A stretch of DNA of 64,000 nucleotides, from the NCBI GenBank assembly GCA_022266195.1, contig WHVY01000002.1, forward strand, positions 7,021,001 through 7,085,000, written 5' to 3'. The position numbers and the translations under genes were made by a program. Below the pieces are notes generated by a model. The model was not told the origin of the DNA, did no database searches, and worked only from the letters and a program-made list of their open reading frames with translations. Positions within the stretch are counted from its first letter, which is position 1. Each line of letters begins with the position of its first letter. Source of the stretch: Tetranychus cinnabarinus (lineage: Eukaryota > Arthropoda > Arachnida > Trombidiformes > Tetranychidae). Shown here in pieces: positions 1-13,489 of the stretch.

Positions 1-67
1 GGGAAAGGTTTGATCTTTCAATGTCTCAAGAAAAGCTTTTCAAATCATTTTATATTCAAAACAACAA

Positions 68-73
68 TTTATT
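68..73 (-). promoter_or_regulatory. Poly(A) signal of the His-rich gene
   Basis: AATAAA on the minus strand, about 110 bases past the stop codon of the His-rich secreted protein gene. Position and exact hexamer fit a 3'-end signal. Confidence 0.5.
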
Positions 74-183
74 CAAAATAATATATAAAGTTAATAGTCA
101 AAGGTAACAATAATTATGATTGATAAAAAAGCTCAAGATAGAAATGTTCAGTCAATTCGGGCTTCAAGAGATTTAAGAAGGTT

Positions 184-1522
184 TCACTTTTTTCGCTTAA
201 TGTAGTTGCTTCTTGGGTAGTGATGGCCATTGTAATGGTTTCTGTAATGGTGATGGGAATGATCGTATCGAGAGTGGTGAGGATAGTGAGGGTAGTGGGA
301 ATAGTTTGGATGGTGATAGTTGTGTGGGTAAAGGTGGTTGTGATGTCCGTGATGGTGACCTCCATGGTCTAGGTATATAACTGCATTTGACTTTTGTGGA
401 CTAGATTTGTGGAGAAAGTGAAGAATTTCCCATTTTCCTGAACGATTTCCGGGTAAAATTACCTGACAACGAGCTTCCACATCAGGCGAGTAACCGGAAT
501 GCCTTACATGTGAACACTTGAAATGGGTTGGTGGAAGGTGGCTCAGTATTGGATATCGAGCATCATATGAGTTGGAAAAGGAATTGTCATGATAACGATG
601 ATCTGAATGCGAAATGCAGAAAAAGGGAAAAGAAAAGAAATTTAAGTTTGGGAAAAATGTTGTAAACACTTTTCTACTCACCATAACCATGAGAAGTTCT
701 TGGATATCTTAAATCGCCTGAAACCATTTCACCATTAACTGGTTCACCGGGAACATCTTCAATGGGAATCTCTTCAACATCACTTTCAGAATTTTCTGTA
801 ACACTTGGTTCATCCAAAGTCTCTGGGTTTTCTTCAGTTTCCGGGTCAACAACAAGTTCGCCATTTGTAGGTGAATCACTTGAAACGGGTTCATCAACAA
901 CAGGGTCAGTTATTTCCTCGCCATTATCCACCGAATCCACTCCATCAGAACTTACTTCTGGTTCATCTGAATTGGAAGAACAAAAAATGTTAGTAAAAAT
1001 CAGAAACAGAAAGCAAAAGTTGCACGACTTCACCTGATGGATAAGAACGAGAACGATGTGTTTCATGGCGATGGTTGGGATAATTGTAATGGTGGCCATG
1101 ATGATGGTAAAAGTCGTCTCTTGTTCCATAGTGGTGAGGATAGTGATGGCCATAGTGACCATACCCGTGACCATAGTTGTGTCCATGGTGAGGATGGTGA
1201 TGGTGGTTGGACCTGAAATCGTGGTATGAATCTAAAAGCAAGGTTCCATCACGATTAGTCTCTGGAGTGGATACTCGAAACGAATCGAACGAAGCTGAAG
1301 TTTTGGTTTCATTCGATTGTAAAGATTTTCCATTTTCTAACTTTTCCTTGGCTATCAGAGATGCCTTTTCACCACTCAATGGTACAGCTTCAAGGGTTGA
1401 CCAAAGCACAGCTACATTGATAACTAGAGTAGAAAGTGTTGGTTAGTTGGTTAAACCTTTAAATCAAGAGTTTCATTACCTATGGCAATCAACTTGTGAC
1501 CATCCATTTTCATCATTTTCAT
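184..1522 (-). CDS. His-rich, acidic secreted protein (four exons)
   Basis: Coding exons 1480-1522, 1034-1423, 682-966 and 184-602 join in frame to 378 codons. All three introns are phase 1 with GT/AG ends. The ATG at 1520-1522 is the first of several in-frame ATGs and opens a signal-peptide-like N-terminus whose hydrophobic core (IAIVINVAVLW) is split by intron 1. Exon 2 (residues about 15-144) ends in a His/Gly/Tyr-rich tract. Exon 3 (145-239) is acidic, rich in Glu, Asp, Ser, Val and Pro. Exon 4 starts with a short segment resembling the first half of a CBM14 chitin-binding domain (FKC, GYSPDVEARCQV; Cys269 and Cys285), then a second His/Tyr-rich tail. The other cysteines of a CBM14 domain are absent, so chitin binding is only a guess. 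Composition suggests an extracellular matrix, cuticle or metal-binding role. The exon structure is well supported; the function is unknown. Confidence 0.75.
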
Positions 1523-4500
1523 AGTAGAGCAAATTTTTGTTTTCACTTTACACTAATCGTTTACAATTGAATCTAATATCATCTTGGAGAAATGATTGCG
1601 TTTAAATACTAACCAGAAAGTGAGAGGGAAATGAAAAGAAGAGCAAAAATGTTCGATTATGGTGAAAAATGTCGATTGATCTTGGTTGACCTTTTAATAG
1701 GAAAAAGAAACCTGGAAGCCGAATCAATGGTCAAAGTCAAATACTTATCAAAGGAAAACAAAGACAATTGATGTTTATTGAATTTTGGGTTGAACCAGTA
1801 AATTATTAATTTTGCCTCTTTCATTGTTTTATCAATCACAATGTTGAAAGTGAATTTAATATTTCCAACTGAGATGATCTGAATAATGAAACTTGACCCA
1901 GAGTAACAATTGTTTTTGGCCATTGTTGTGGTCAAATTAATTGACCTAAAAACCTTTTCCTGGTAAAGAGCAACTAGCAATTTCTCGACGAACACCAACA
2001 TGAAAAGTTGATTTAAAATAATGTTTCAATTGTTGCTCATCTTTTCCATCAATCAGTGGACAAGCAAGACAGAGAAAAAGAAAGATCAAAGATGAGAAAA
2101 GAAGATGAAAAGAAGATGAGAGAAGAAGAAGAGAAAGCAACTTCTCTGGTTAAGAAAAGTGAAGAAGGTTAAATATGTATGTTGAGATAATTTTTGCTGC
2201 TCTTGCCAATAATAGTTATAATTATAAGGCATCAGGCTAAAGATGATGATGATGAAGAAAAAGAAGAGAGAAAGAAAAGGTTCTTTTCTCCAAGTTGTAT
2301 TTCTCATCTTCTCATCTTCTCAGTAACAAGAAATGCTAATGATATAGGTTGAACTATGCCTTACGGGTAAATGTTGTTTGTAAGCTAAAGGCAATTGATG
2401 CCGACGGTTTAACGTTTGTTTCATTCAACTGTTAAGGTAAGTGTTTATCATGAGCTTCAAGAGCCTTTTGCCAACCTAAGAGATGTGCTCTTACAGCTTA
2501 CGCTTAGTCTCTCTTTCAGCCTCCTTAAGTTGATCCATTATTTTAGGTGTGAAATGGGAGGATCGAGATACGTTAACTTAACCAATATAAGTTTTACTTT
2601 ATTATTAGTTTTCCTTTAACCTCTTCTCTCTTCATCATCATCATAATCATCATACCTTTACCAGTCATTATTTTCATCATTTTCATCATCCATTAACATC
2701 ATCATTGTTCAACATTGTTTATCACAGGAATATTTTGAAAAACCTTTTCTTTCTTACCTTCGATGACGATATCGTTACAGTCTTTTGATTGCTTCAAAGT
2801 TATTGATTTACTGGTTAAAAAGTCAATTAATCATTGAACAAATTTGACTTCAACTCCAACTCAATGGTAAACATTATTTTGCTCATGATAATTTTCGGTC
2901 ACTTTTTTCATTTGTAAAATCGAAGGGAAAATATTTCAAAAATTTGACTCTCAGTTGATTCGTTGGTTAAATTGGGTTGCAATTGGGTTGCTTAGTTGTT
3001 GGATTGTTTTTATAAACAGAAATGCCTTTTCAAATTGATTTGTCAATTGAAGGTCCTGTTAAAGTGACACTTGACTCTGTTGCAAATTGACTCTCAGTTC
3101 ATCATCCTCATCAGCAAGAACAATGTTTGCCTTTTCAAAATCAAAAACTCAATTTACATTTTCATTGAACCCACACCGATAATCATTATGCTGACGACAA
3201 CGTTATGGGAGGTCAAACCTTTGAGAAAGGCCAAAAGACGAGAAGACAAAAAATGTTAACATTTCCCTTCATCTTAACCATTGCCTCAGCAATTGCCTCA
3301 ACCATCGCCTTAACCATCAACTTAATCAACTTAATCAATCAGCAAATCTGCTCTTTAACATAATTGTCTAAGCACAATGTTGAATCGTTAATTAAGATTC
3401 ACTCTGTTTTCCTACTTATCACAATAATTAACAATTGAAATGATCCTAATCATCATAACCAATCTTAACCATCATCTTCATCTCCTCTCTAACCACATCT
3501 CATCTTTAATCTCATCTCTTCAACATCATGTTCATTAACACAGTAAACCTACCATTTCAATTTTCATCTTTTTTTCTCATTCAACAGCAAAAAGCCTTTA
3601 CTAATCTATTTACAATCAACCTTATTATCTAACTCAACATTCCTTAATCATTACCAATTAACCATCATTAAAACAAGTTATTCAAACTATTAACTCAACC
3701 TCCAACAGTTGAACGACTGTTGCCTTTTTACAATTTTTTTGTCTTACTTTTATTTTTACATTGAAACCTAAAATGAACCAGTAACTTTATAATGGTAATT
3801 CAATTAAAAGAAAAGGTAAAAACATGATTATTGATTACATTTGCTATAATTATGATTCTAGTAGGGAAAAAAATCAATCATCAGCATCACCTTGAATGCA
3901 ATCTTATCCAAACCTTATAATTAACTGTAATATTAAACTTGAAACAAATGATTAAAATAATGATGATGATGATGTTTCCAAGTCAAGTTAACTGTCAGTT
4001 AACTGCATCAATTTACCCTCCCAAGGCTGTAAACCCTTGAGCTAGAAGCTCACTTGTCTAGCATCAACTTTGACTCTCCTTCTTGGTCAACCAATTGTTT
4101 CACTTGGCTGTTACCATCAAATGTCAACCGATTAATTAATCAACCAAATTTCCTCCAATATCTTTATTGTTTAACCTTAAATTGTGAGAAACGAAAAAAA
4201 AACACTTTCTTGTCTAAACATCATCATGAAACTGTTGATTAATATTGATAGGTTAATCAAGAGTTATTAATTATCTTGTTTCAACATTTTTTCACTTTTT
4301 TTCTCGATTTTCTTTTCCTTTTTTCTTCTTCTTCTTCTTCATCTTCATTTTCATATTAATTATTATCAAATCATTAAGAAGTTAATTTATTTTGTATATT
4401 ATTTGAGGCCAAAGGAAAACAATTAACACTCCATGATACACCTACAAGTATTCATTTGGATGAAATAATTAATTTAATGATAATGTTGTATCACTTAATT

Positions 4501-7500
4501 AGCAGGAGAAACAAAATTGAATTTTGATGGAAAAAAACTGTTTTGTCTTTCATTGGGAAGAGACAAAAGTTGATAAAACTTGTGAAAATGATATTGATTA
4601 TTTATGTTGATGGTGATGATGATGATGATAATTATGATGATTATCATGATATTTTGAATGATTAAGGCGTCAAAGGAAAGAGTGGTTTATAATCGCAAAC
4701 TATATTAAGTTATCATAATTGATTGATTGAGAAGAAGCTTGAAAATTGTCTGTCAATTTGATTTTTAATAACATTTGGCTTCTTCTTGACTCTTCACATT
4801 TTGCTGGCAATTTAATCCATTGTTGATGAAAGTTTCATCATTTAGGTCAACGATTGAGAGTTCATTTTATTCCTCAGAATCATAGAGTTATTCATGATTC
4901 ATAATGTGATTAAAATGTATTCAGGAGCGTCAATAAAAAGCTTAATAATAATCAGCAAAAATGTTGCGAATAAAGTTATCCATCAAATGAATTTAGTAAA
5001 TTGCTATATTGCAATATTATTCCGTCTTCCTATCATCATTATTATCTTTTAATGTGCTGTTTGTTTTCAGGTTAGGTTGATAATAAATGGGAATTAAATT
5101 GCTAAAGGGAATTGTTGTGTGCTAAGAAAAATGATTAACTTTGATGGTGATGAAGAAGAGGATTGATAATTGTGATGATGATTATGATTATGATGATAAT
5201 CAAGGTAAAACCATTTACAAGTTTACAATTTTATTCATTCAATCAAGATAATTAGATTATTGTTTTTAATTTACCTTGCTTCACGATTATCATGTAACGA
5301 TGAAACGACTCAAGTCGAACACAGAAAAATCAAAGTTTCATCTCTTGCTAACATGTGGTAAAAGCGGTGAAAAACTTGACCAAAAAGACCTTTTGATTCA
5401 AGAATTGATATGTTGAGCAACTGAAAAGTTCATTTGAATTGTTCATTGAGTTAAAATTGCCTTATCAAGCGAGTTCAAAACTTTGCTTCAAACTTTTATT
5501 GTAAGTAAAAAGTTTGCCGTTGAAGTAGCTTGTGGATCCATCTAGTTGTGGTTGTTGGCTTGAATTGGTTAAACTTGAAGATTAACGAGATTCATCCAAC
5601 AATTGGATTTTTTGGTTCATCTTGTGTTTTAATTGTAACAAGAAATCGAAGGTAATCAAGATTAGCAAAGAGATGCTTCGATTTAATTTTACTGGACAAG
5701 ACTGACGGAAAGACAAGAGGACAAGAGAGGGACAAAACTTGAGACACTTGACTGGTAATTAAAGTCACTTTAGATTGTGTCGATAGATTTGAAATGAACT
5801 TTTTTTCTGTTAAGGATTTAATGGTGAAGTTGATTGAATATGACGGGTTAGCTAACCAATTAAATCGATTGATTCATTAAATTTTCGTTAACAAGTTTTT
5901 ACTTTTATGAATTTCTCATTAAAATTGAAATATCTTCTTTTTTTTTCGGAACATTTTTTGAACGTTTAACATCCCAGTGTAAATTATTGGATTCAATTAA
6001 TAGATTGTATTACTATTATGTTGGCCTGAGGTGAAAATTATCAGCTTTGGTGTCAACCCATTTACACTGAACACGCCAAAGAAGAAGAAGAAGAAGCGAA
6101 AACAAGAATAGCTGATCAACTTATCAAAATGAAATTGCTTAATTTTCTCGCCCTTCTCTATCAGCCTCTCTTCATCATCAAATTGATCATCATTATCATC
6201 CTGACCGTCCAATGCCCTGAGTTGATATTTAATGAAGGAAAGTGAGACGCACCCAAAGAAGGTGAAACAATTTTATTTACCTGATTAACTTTTCTCGTTT
6301 ACCTTTTACCGATTTTAAGGTGATCGTAAAGTTGATTATAAACCAATAACAGATCAACCCCTTCCAACCCACACAACCTCAACTTTTGTTACTATTCAAT
6401 CTCAATATTTAATAATCAATCATAGTTGAGTTAACCATTGTTCAAGCAAACATTAGCTTACCGAAACAATCAATTGATCCGCAAATTTGCCGATTGACAA
6501 TCAAATGACTAAACTTGATCCAAATAAACAAGTTCACAAATCAGACTCAAGTTTACCAGGAATTTCAATAAAGATGATTTGATGAAACTAAGGAATTGGA
6601 TTGTAATGAATGAAAAGACTGAAGTTGATTTGATTTGATTCTAATGGAAAAATTGATTTTGTAATTTTGATAATTTGTAATTAGTCGATTCATTAGCCAA
6701 ATGGGAAACCCAAAAGTGGAAAAGGAAAAGTAAATTTACAAAAAATGGGTTTATCCGCAATTACAGTTTGATTTAGTCGAGTTTTGTCACTTGACTTCTA
6801 GTTGTTAGTGAACAGTGAATACACAATGAAATGTCTTTGTAATTAGTTGATCAATTTAATCAACAAGCTATTACAATTGTTGAAACAGTTTCTTATCTAA
6901 GTGAAGCATGATGATGAAGAAAGATTTGGACAGCAAAAAAACAAAAGCAAAACAAAACAACTGTGTTAACATTGAAGTGGAGCAAAGTGTAAAAATGTGT
7001 CTAAACAGTCCAAGAAGGCAAACAAAGACAAGACTGATTGTATAATTGTAAATCTCATTTGCAAATCTTAATTCAGTTCAGTTGACTTTTCGCCTTTACA
7101 AGAGTTCACAGTTTTTCACCACATTTATCTGCCATTTTACAGTTTCACACCGGAACAGGAATTACGGATGAAACTTGCACTTTTGATGCAAGAATAGAAA
7201 TCAGAAGAAGAAGACAAAAATTACCAAAAAAAAAGTAACTCTGATTTTATCAGGCAAATGCATTGAACACACATTCAGTGATCAATAAGTCTGATTGAAA
7301 TGGACTGATATTGAAGCACAATTAGTTTCATTGTTGTCAATTTAGCCAACAAATTGCTTTTTTTCCCTCTCGGCAACAATTGATATCTTTCAATGTAAAT
7401 CTGTTCATTGATTGTGATAGGAATGAAAAGACAATTTTGGGTTCATTTTCAATCTTTAAACTGCTCTCTCTTGGTGACTTTCATGGCTATTCATAATCAA

Positions 7501-10400
7501 TGTTCTGGAAAAATTTTAATTGTAAATATTCGAGGAATGTTGCCATTTAAGTTTCAATTTGCTACAAATTTTCAAGTTGAACACTTAAGGGTCCTTTTTG
7601 AGGCTCATAATGTTGTCTTGAAATGTTTTCGCAGATGATTAATCACCATCAACACTGTAGTCATCTATTGTTAGCGATTTATGCATAACTTGAATGTTGA
7701 ATGATTTTGTTAATGAAAACAGTTTTGGTTTGAGTGTTTATTAGAGATTAATTGTTGAGATTAGTAAATGATCAACCGTAAAGGTTCTGATAAAATGTTG
7801 GAATCAATGATTTTTCACTTTTTTTCATCAAACTCAAGTCAACTCACTTTTCCAATTTCAACTGTGAACCAAAATAGATGGGAAATTGACTCATCTTTAT
7901 CCTAATTGATTATTTGGTGAGAATCTGATTGTTTGAACATTGAGAAAGTGAAAGCTCAATGATCAAGTCAACTAGCCAATGTAATTATATCACCAGGTTG
8001 TTTAAATTAAAAGAAGACCTTCAATCCAGAAATTGACTTTTCTCATCAAAAGACTAACATCTTTGTTTGCTCAACCTTACCCAACAACATTTGCCTTTTT
8101 TTGTCCTGGGATATGAAATGGTAGCAACAAAAAAACACTAAGCAAGACCACAATAGACACTTTTTTACCGACCAACACAGTCAACATCATAATCATCAAC
8201 ATGGTCAGTCCTTGTGTGAAAGACAAGTTGAAGCTATTGTACCGTGTCGAGGTAAATATTGAGGTTTGCCCTTATATACAGTTTAAGGTAAAAGTAAAGC
8301 AAAAAACGGTTACAATCATCTTCTAGTGACTGCCTTATTTTTACACTTTGGGACAACCAAATCATTGTTTATTTTTTTTTGTTGACCATTGGACATTATT
8401 ATTTACTGCTGCTATTTGAGCTTATAAATTATCTTGTAAACCTTGTAATTTAAATATCGCTCCATCAAGCCGTTTTATAGATACATCGATTGATCAATTG
8501 TCAATGATAGTTATAGAGGCTGTCTTTTTTTGCCCAGTGATTCATTTGGATTGATTGAGTTTTCAATTTATGTTATTGGCTTCATATTTAACTTGGTGTT
8601 TAACTTGATTGTGGGTTTAATGCAAAATTATCAAATGGTTGTTTCACACTAAATTGGTGCGTCCGTTGACCAATGTAATCCCTGAATGGATACCTTTCAA
8701 TGTTGCTTTTATCCAGTCGCCGCCTCTTTGATCAACATTTAATCGGTATGTTATAGTGTAAATTGAATTAGTTTATCAACCAATTGATTGTTGGTCTTTC
8801 TCTTTTTTTGTCTCCCTCAGACTTTGTGTACTCCATTATTGTCTATTAAATTGACTGGAAGTAAAAAATCAAGCTTATAATACGAATTGGACAAATAAAC
8901 AAGTTTACACTTTTTGCGTTTGTTGGATGTTCAATTGAGTATAGAATTATTATAGGATTCATCAATTTTTGTCAGATGTTATTCAATGTAACATTCACTG
9001 TTAGGATCAACTTTTTACCGCATTTCTAGTTTTATTTCAGGTAACGGATTTTGAATTTTTGCTTTTTTCAATATAAATAACATCGATTGTTGATTAATTT
9101 TCATTGTTTTATATCTAAATTTAGCTATTTGTCTTCAACTTCGCGAAGCCCACAGAGATCTTTGGTGGTTAAGTTTTTCACCGTCCTATCCAGTGAATCG
9201 AAGCAGGAGAAAGAAATGGGATTGGGAAAAGAGCCTTTCGTTTCTGGTGTGATCTCAGAGCTATCTTTTGAGCAGCTATCTAGGAATTATCTTCCAAAGG
9301 CAGAATTGGTACATCGGCAAATGAGATGATAAAGACGAGAAAAGGTTAAAAATGACTGTTTATCGAAGAAGTTGATTTCAGATCGAGAATAATCTTCAGA
9401 ATGAGTCCAAGTTTGAAAGTTGATAGCAAAAAACATCTTGAATTTCTTTCTTGATAGATTTTCTGCCTTTGATTCTTTATATCTGTAAATCGGGGAAATT
9501 AAATATTTCAGATTTAACTTTAAGGTACCATGGAAGTCCATTGCTGCATTCTGGGCCATTTCTCTCGACCTTTACAATTTCTATTCATATTTCACATGAG
9601 ATTAATAGTTTAATAAATTTACCACATGATTCATTTACTTGAGCATTCAGTTCATAAAGCTAGTTTAAAGAGATACAGCCAAGAAATACAAATTCATGTA
9701 GAGGGAAAATATGAAAGAATGAGTCTTATCCAAATGGAGGTAAACACATGTTAAAAAAAGTTCAGATAATAATGATGGTGAATCCATATTTGAATGGTAA
9801 ATACTAGGATAATACATAATTTTTTGTTGAGTAATTTGAGAGGAAATAAACGAAAGCAAAACAATTTAAAATTGATTAAGGAGAGTAAAGTAATTATGAA
9901 GGCGAATAAATTGTTTTCAGATGAGTCAACCATAGACAAAGTACCCATTGACACACTATTCATCAAAATTATTGGCTTGCTAATGTGTGTACAAAAACTC
10001 ATCAACAACGCTAGTAACTTTTCGCCTCTTAGCCTTCGCATGTTAATCAACCTTATAACGTAGTTATTTAAAACGCGAATCAACTTTGAACACCGTTGAT
10101 AGTTGTCTATATAAACAGAGTTGATTTTGTTTTTTTTAATTCTGGTTAGAGATACAAAATACATAGTATTTAAGACAAGCGATTGAAGATTTGATTAAAC
10201 ACATTTTCTACACCTTTGTCTCGATCAGAAAAGTTGATAATTTTTTGTTTATATTCTCTTGATGTTTTCTGTTTCTAGAATTCACCAAGTAAATATATCT
10301 GCTTATAACAATTTTGTTAGCTAATGATTTGATAGCTTTTTGTGGTTAAACATAAAGAACAGAAATCGTTTTTCTCCTTTGCTTGAAAAAATCGCATCTT
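1523..10400. other. Long intergenic region, no supported gene
   Basis: Nearly 9 kb of AT-rich DNA with many short ATC/GAT, CTT and TTG runs, for example near 2630-2710, 3960-3975, 4320-4350, 4610-4640 and 5150-5200. Open frames here are short (under about 140 codons), low in complexity, lack conserved motifs and have no convincing splice partners. A TATTTAAA sequence at 1601-1608 (minus strand), about 80 bases upstream of the His-rich gene ATG, could be its core promoter. I recognise no transposon or RNA gene here. Confidence 0.5.
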
Positions 10401-12717
10401 CTACACGGCTGGACTTACAGTTTTTGTTGATTTAAAAAGAGCTAAGATCCTTTCAACTCTTTTCACTCCACTTGGAGTCATAATATCCTGAAAAAGACAA
10501 AAATAATATAAGTTAGGATTTCATGAGATTCTGAATGCTGGAAATATTTGAGATAATAAAATACAATCTCAGTAGAAAAATATTTTCATAGATTGTGACT
10601 TACTGCTAAATGGGTAAACTCGTGAAGCTTTGTGAGAACATCGATCATCTTCTCGAACCCTTGAGAAGGTAGCAAATTTTTAATCATGTCACAGTACTGC
10701 ATATTTTCCTTAATACCGCAACCAATGAGTAATGATATGCAGGCAGCTATTATACAATGTTCCATGTGTTTACCAGATTTAGCTAAAACCTGGTTTAAGA
10801 GTGTATCTTGCATGGCTTCAGTCAGGGGTTTATCTTGATGCGAATCCAGTAATAAGTCTGCTTCTTTATCTGTTTTTTCAGCTTCTTCGCATCTTTCCTC
10901 GAATATAGCGATGAGTTGTTTTACTTTAAAACCGCTGTCCATTAACTCATCCCGTATGTTTACACAGTATTCAACAAAATTAATCTCTAGGCACAGTAAA
11001 AGTACTATCAAGTCAAATCTTGAATCTGGAACAGTGAATGAGGGAAGTTCAAATAGACATTCCAGAAGAAGTTGAAAGAGCCCAGTGAACGAGCCAACTT
11101 TGAAACAACCCTCACTCGATTCGGAAGTAAGGTTAGTTAATACTCTCAATATGGACAGTAATGTGGACAATTGTGATTGTGATTCCGTCATAAAAATTAT
11201 ACTGTTCTTGAGATATTTGATTAAGTCGATACATCGGTAGATGAATTTACCACCTTGATATTCAATAATATAATTTTGGTTCTCTTGATTCATAAAAGTA
11301 ACGTTTTCAATAACCTTCAGAGTTCTTTCAATCTTATGAAGTAATCCTTTGTCTACGATCTCTTCTTCCCAGACAATGTCATCACGGATGAGGCTATTGG
11401 ATTCATCAATTGTTTTATTACATAAAAAATCGATTCCTTTAAGATTTCTCAATTCCTCTTTACACCATTCTCCAGCTCTTTTGGATGTTAAACCAAGCAA
11501 TGCTTCCAATGCTAGTTTACCAGCTGTAATGTTATTCGAGTTAAGAAATTTTCCATGACCTTTGGTTTTCATTTCATCGCATAGCTTTTTAACTTTTTCT
11601 TTGTAATTTTTGTCAACACTATCTTCTTCTTCGTCTGTCCTGGTTTCCAGAAGCTCCAACATCAAACTGATGACGATGAAAAAGCGTGAAAAAAGGTGAA
11701 AAGAATAAAAAAGAGAATTAAAAAATGGCAACAGTAATTTTACAATGACGAGCTTGAATTAGATGAATGATTATGATGATCTAAATGTTTATAAATCTAA
11801 CCTTGTCAAGGTAGACAGGCTTAAAGCGCTAATAAATCACGATAAATGCAAACTGAAACAAAATTTTAAATAACACTTGTTCAACAGTAAATATCGACAC
11901 ATAGTAGCTGAATATAAATATAGCTATTTTTGTCTTGCTTGATAGATAGCCATGAAGCATGGGAACTAAAATTAAAGGTGAAACGGTTTATCATCATAAT
12001 CATTATCTACGAATTAATATAATACCTTAAAGCATTCGGATCTATATCCATGGTCATCCGATCTTGATTATAAACATACATGAGAGCCGAAGTACAAAGA
12101 GCTAAATTAGGATTGGAGCAGGCATCCATTAAGGCACTAATTATCTTTGGCATGTCATCATGAGCTCGAAGATGCATTCTAAATTCAGCTCGCTGACACT
12201 GATTAGCCAAACCAAGGATACTTAGACACCTAGTATTTATGTTATTGACCCGGCTCAGTCCATCAAGATAAAACTTAATATCACCATCAAACTCTTCCCT
12301 TTCACCCAATTCAGCACATTGGTGTGCCTTTTTGACCCGTCTTAGTCTAATGTAATCATCCTCATCATTTTCATGGTGGGAAGAAGAGTGTGAATGGTGT
12401 GAATGAGAATGGTGGCGAGATGACGATGATGAAGATGATGTTTGTGAAGATACTGGATCATGGGAGTGTTGATTATGGGTTGAGGTACCATTTCTTGTTG
12501 AATTTACAGATCCACTGGTGGCAACACTAGAGGAGCCATAAGAACCAGATGATTTACTATTTTTCTGGGATCCATCAAAGAAGGTATAGTCATCACCAAA
12601 GGTTGAACCACTTTCATCAAAATCTGATTTAAAGAAATCCCGAGCATTGAAGTAAGACTTTTTAACTGAATCCTGGCTTTTATTGAAAAATTTTTTCTTC
12701 TTGTTAGAGGTAGACAT
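10401..12717 (-). CDS. WAPL: Wings apart-like protein (WAPL), cohesin release factor
   Basis: Coding exons 12026-12717, 10604-11666 and 10401-10487 join in frame to 614 codons (613 residues). WAPL with PDS5 opens the cohesin ring and removes cohesin from chromatin. The WAPL domain begins near residue 126; recognisable stretches are HQCAELGEREEFDGD, STRCL-like NTRCLSILGLA, FRMHLRAHDDMP and LALCTSALMYV. The first splice junction restores DPNALSLMLELLE, which fits the family. Exon 2 carries the helical repeats (CKEELRNLKG; INFVEYCVN) and exon 3 supplies a 28-residue C-terminus. The N-terminal 125 residues are Ser/His-rich with a SSSSSSS and HHSHSHHSH linker. I see no FGF motif of the kind that binds PDS5 in vertebrate WAPL. 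The protein is about half the vertebrate length, so the N-terminus is reduced, or an upstream exon was missed. ATG 12717 is the first ATG of the open frame. Confidence 0.9.
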
Positions 12718-13489
12718 ATCAAAAGTAATTGGTACCAATAGAATAGCTAAAATGTAACAATGATAATGAAATGATTAGTTCAAAAATTCACACACATATT
12801 AAACATTCGTAAGAGTAAAATAAATGATAGAGTGTCTTTCTTACTCTCTCTCACACATACAAAATCTCTCTCTCTTCTCTCTATCTTTCTTTCTCTTTCT
12901 CTGTCTAGCTATTATAACTCTTGTGACGCTTTTCGCTCTCCCCCTATCATTTTTTTCCTTGCTTTCTCCTCTTCCACTTTCCTTTCATGAAACATTTCAA
13001 TCTTTCAAATAGACTCACCTTTTCATTTGGTTAAATAGTCATTTATAAAGTGAGAAAAAAAGATAGAGATGATGTAGGAATTAAAGATCAACCCTAAAGT
13101 TAGATTGATAAACAAAAGAAAGCTATTGGTTATACATGCTTTTGATTAACCATAAAATTATTTACTTAAAGAAGATGGAAAACAAAAGTCGATCCTTGAT
13201 TAAACAAATAAAAGGCAGTAAATTTTATAGAAATTTCACTGTTTAAATGGTTTCCGTAATTAAAAAGGTGTTGAATTTCAATAAACTAAAAATCTGATGA
13301 ACATTTAGAAGTAAAAATGATGAAAATTCACTTGAGATATTTTCATGAACAAGTTTAAATTGTCAAGTTGGTTATACAAAATGTCATTTATAAACGGTCC
13401 CTGCTAAATAGCACATCTTTTCAAAAGCTATTCAACACACATTATCCTCAATTGTTTTCTTTCACCATTTTAAACAAATATTGTTAACA
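12718..13489. promoter_or_regulatory. Divergent intergenic region, WAPL and membrane glycoprotein 1
   Basis: Shared upstream DNA of two divergent genes. A pyrimidine-rich tract (CTCTCT and TTTCTTTCTCTTTC runs, about 12836-12910) reads as GA-rich on the WAPL strand, a composition often found in arthropod promoters. TATAAA at 13389-13394 lies about 95 bases before the ATG of the plus-strand gene and is a plausible TATA box. A missed non-coding or short first exon of WAPL could also lie here. Confidence 0.4.

Noticed and set aside
9087..10164. Cluster of overlapping short frames on both strands
   Set aside because: Low-complexity AT-rich frames without conserved residues; downstream flank of WAPL.
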